Source: Caldilineaceae bacterium (GTDB lineage Bacteria > Chloroflexota > Anaerolineae > Caldilineales > Caldilineaceae). From it: a DNA stretch of 6,433 nucleotides. Shown one piece after another: positions 5,771 through 6,433 of the stretch (position 1 is its first letter; each line of letters starts with the position of its first letter). Under the pieces are notes generated by a model that saw only the letters and a list, made by a program, of their open reading frames with translations, was not told the DNA's origin and did not search any database. A program made the position numbers and the translations under genes. The stretch spans positions 1 to 6,433 of the forward strand of contig JAAUPU010000184.1 of the NCBI GenBank assembly GCA_012032975.1, written 5' to 3'.

Positions 5771-6433
5771 ATGCGAAAAATCAAAGGAAGTCGCCGAGTG
5801 GTATCGCATACCCGATCTGTCCACGCTCGATCTCCCCGAGGAGGATGGCGAACCCATGGAACCGACTGGCACCGGCATCAAATGAACCTGCTGATCGAGA
5901 TCGTCAAACAGCGCTGGCGAGATCGCAATGACTTCTTCGTGGGCGGCAACATGTTCATCTACTTCAGCGCACAGCAGGTGCTCAATCGTGACTATCGTGG
6001 CCCCGACTTTTTCGTCGTGACGGATATCGAAGAGAAGCCAGGCATGCGGGGCAAGTGGGTTGTCTGGGAAGAGAATGGGCGCTACCCCGATGTGATCGTG
6101 GAGCTGATGTCCCCCTCGACGTTCCAAGAAGATCTCGGCGCCAAGAAGGAGTTATACGAGCGCACCTTCCGCACTACGGACTACTTCTGCTATGACCCGG
6201 AGACCGAAGTGCTTTACGGCTGGCATCTGGGCGCGGATGGCTACCAGCCGCTGAAAACCGACCAGCAAGGCCGCATGTGGAGCGAGATGCTGGATGCCTG
6301 GATCGGCCCCGTGCCCGGCGAATACTTGAACCTGCAATGGACCTGGCTGCGCTTGTTCGACGCGGAAGGAAGCATCATACCGATTGCGGCGGAGGCCGAG
6401 CGCACCCGGGCCGATGCCGAAGCCGCGCGCGCC
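5771..6433 (+). CDS. Uma2-family (DUF820) PD-(D/E)XK nuclease-like protein, 3'-partial, two apparent frameshifts
   Basis: The family has a restriction-endonuclease-like fold, is hugely expanded in Cyanobacteria and Chloroflexota, and is mostly of unknown role. Conserved core: GNMFIYFSAQQ, RGPDFFVV (Asp codon 6005-6007), YPDVIVELMSPST (Glu codon 6101-6103), DLGAKKELYERTFRT (Lys codons 6143 and 6146) and DYFCYDPET. These match the D...E...K metal site. The C-terminus ends in an Ala/Glu/Arg-rich coiled-coil start (AEAERTRADAEAARA) and is cut by the window end. The family's conserved N-terminus, EWYRIPDLSTLDLPEEDGEPME, lies in a different frame (5796-5860) from both the ATG at 5771 and the core. 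Removing one A from the run at 5776-5780 and restoring one base near 5859 gives MRKSKEVAEWYRIPDL...PMETDWHRHQMNLL, as expected for the family. Read without correction, the frame from 5771 is open but has an aberrant Arg-rich N-terminus. Family assignment is strong. Confidence 0.88.
   Translation, partial: MRKIKGSRRVVSHTRSVHARSPRGGWRTHGTDWHRHQMNLLIEIVKQRWRDRNDFFVGGNMFIYFSAQQVLNRDYRGPDFFVVTDIEEKPGMRGKWVVWEENGRYPDVIVELMSPSTFQEDLGAKKELYERTFRTTDYFCYDPETEVLYGWHLGADGYQPLKTDQQGRMWSEMLDAWIGPVPGEYLNLQWTWLRLFDAEGSIIPIAAEAERTRADAEAARA

Noticed and set aside
5603..6127. Minus-strand open frame of 174 codons spanning the end of the toroid gene and the Uma2 core
   Set aside because: It overlaps two well-supported + strand genes, shows no recognisable motif, and mirrors the GC-driven openness of the complementary strand.
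1..6433. Programmed ribosomal frameshifting as the explanation for the frame changes
   Set aside because: The sites share no slippery heptamer with a downstream stem or pseudoknot and occur in unrelated genes, so a common programmed mechanism is unlikely.

Overview
The window looks like chromosomal DNA from a moderately high-GC environmental bacterium, most likely a member of the Chloroflexota (Caldilinea/Anaerolinea-like). That is inferred from the mix of families: a Uma2/DUF820 nuclease with the characteristic 'WYRIPDLSTLDLP' N-terminus, a small DinB-fold protein, a TTGACA-type promoter, and uncharacterised carbohydrate-associated proteins. No rRNA, tRNA, CRISPR array, transposase or phage gene was seen. 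All six genes lie on the + strand.

Layout. (1) 3-706: 3' part of an uncharacterised, probably beta-sandwich, protein gene. It is followed after 3 nt by (2) 710-1798, an intact malate/L-lactate dehydrogenase-family (Ldh_2) oxidoreductase; the two form a tight, probably translationally coupled pair. (3) 1836-1911: a palindromic, roughly 10-bp-periodic repeat element in the following gap. (4) 1969-3065: a lipoprotein with a probable beta-propeller, phytase-esterase-like domain. (5) 3232-3741: a DinB-superfamily gene with its own clear sigma70 promoter (3130-3158) and a strong intrinsic terminator (3802-3836). (6) 3865-5683: a large uncharacterised protein, probably an alpha/alpha-toroid carbohydrate-active protein with a C-terminal beta-sandwich. 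(7) 5771-6433: a Uma2-family PD-(D/E)XK nuclease-like gene with an extended -10 promoter and a strong Shine-Dalgarno, cut off by the window end.

The most striking feature is that four of the six genes can only be read as full proteins if the frame is changed. There are six apparent single-base indels: near 99, 2410-2414, 3943, 5406, 5776-5780 and 5859. Five look like a missing base and one like an extra A in an A-run. The coding signal on both sides of each site is excellent, with no other stops. This pattern suggests uncorrected (probably long-read) consensus errors more than real decay, but it cannot be settled from sequence alone. Naive gene calling would split or mis-start these genes.

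Functionally, the Ldh_2 enzyme, the beta-sandwich protein and the toroid protein would fit a sugar or sugar-acid utilisation neighbourhood. This is inference; no substrate can be assigned. The DinB, lipoprotein and Uma2 genes look like independent units.
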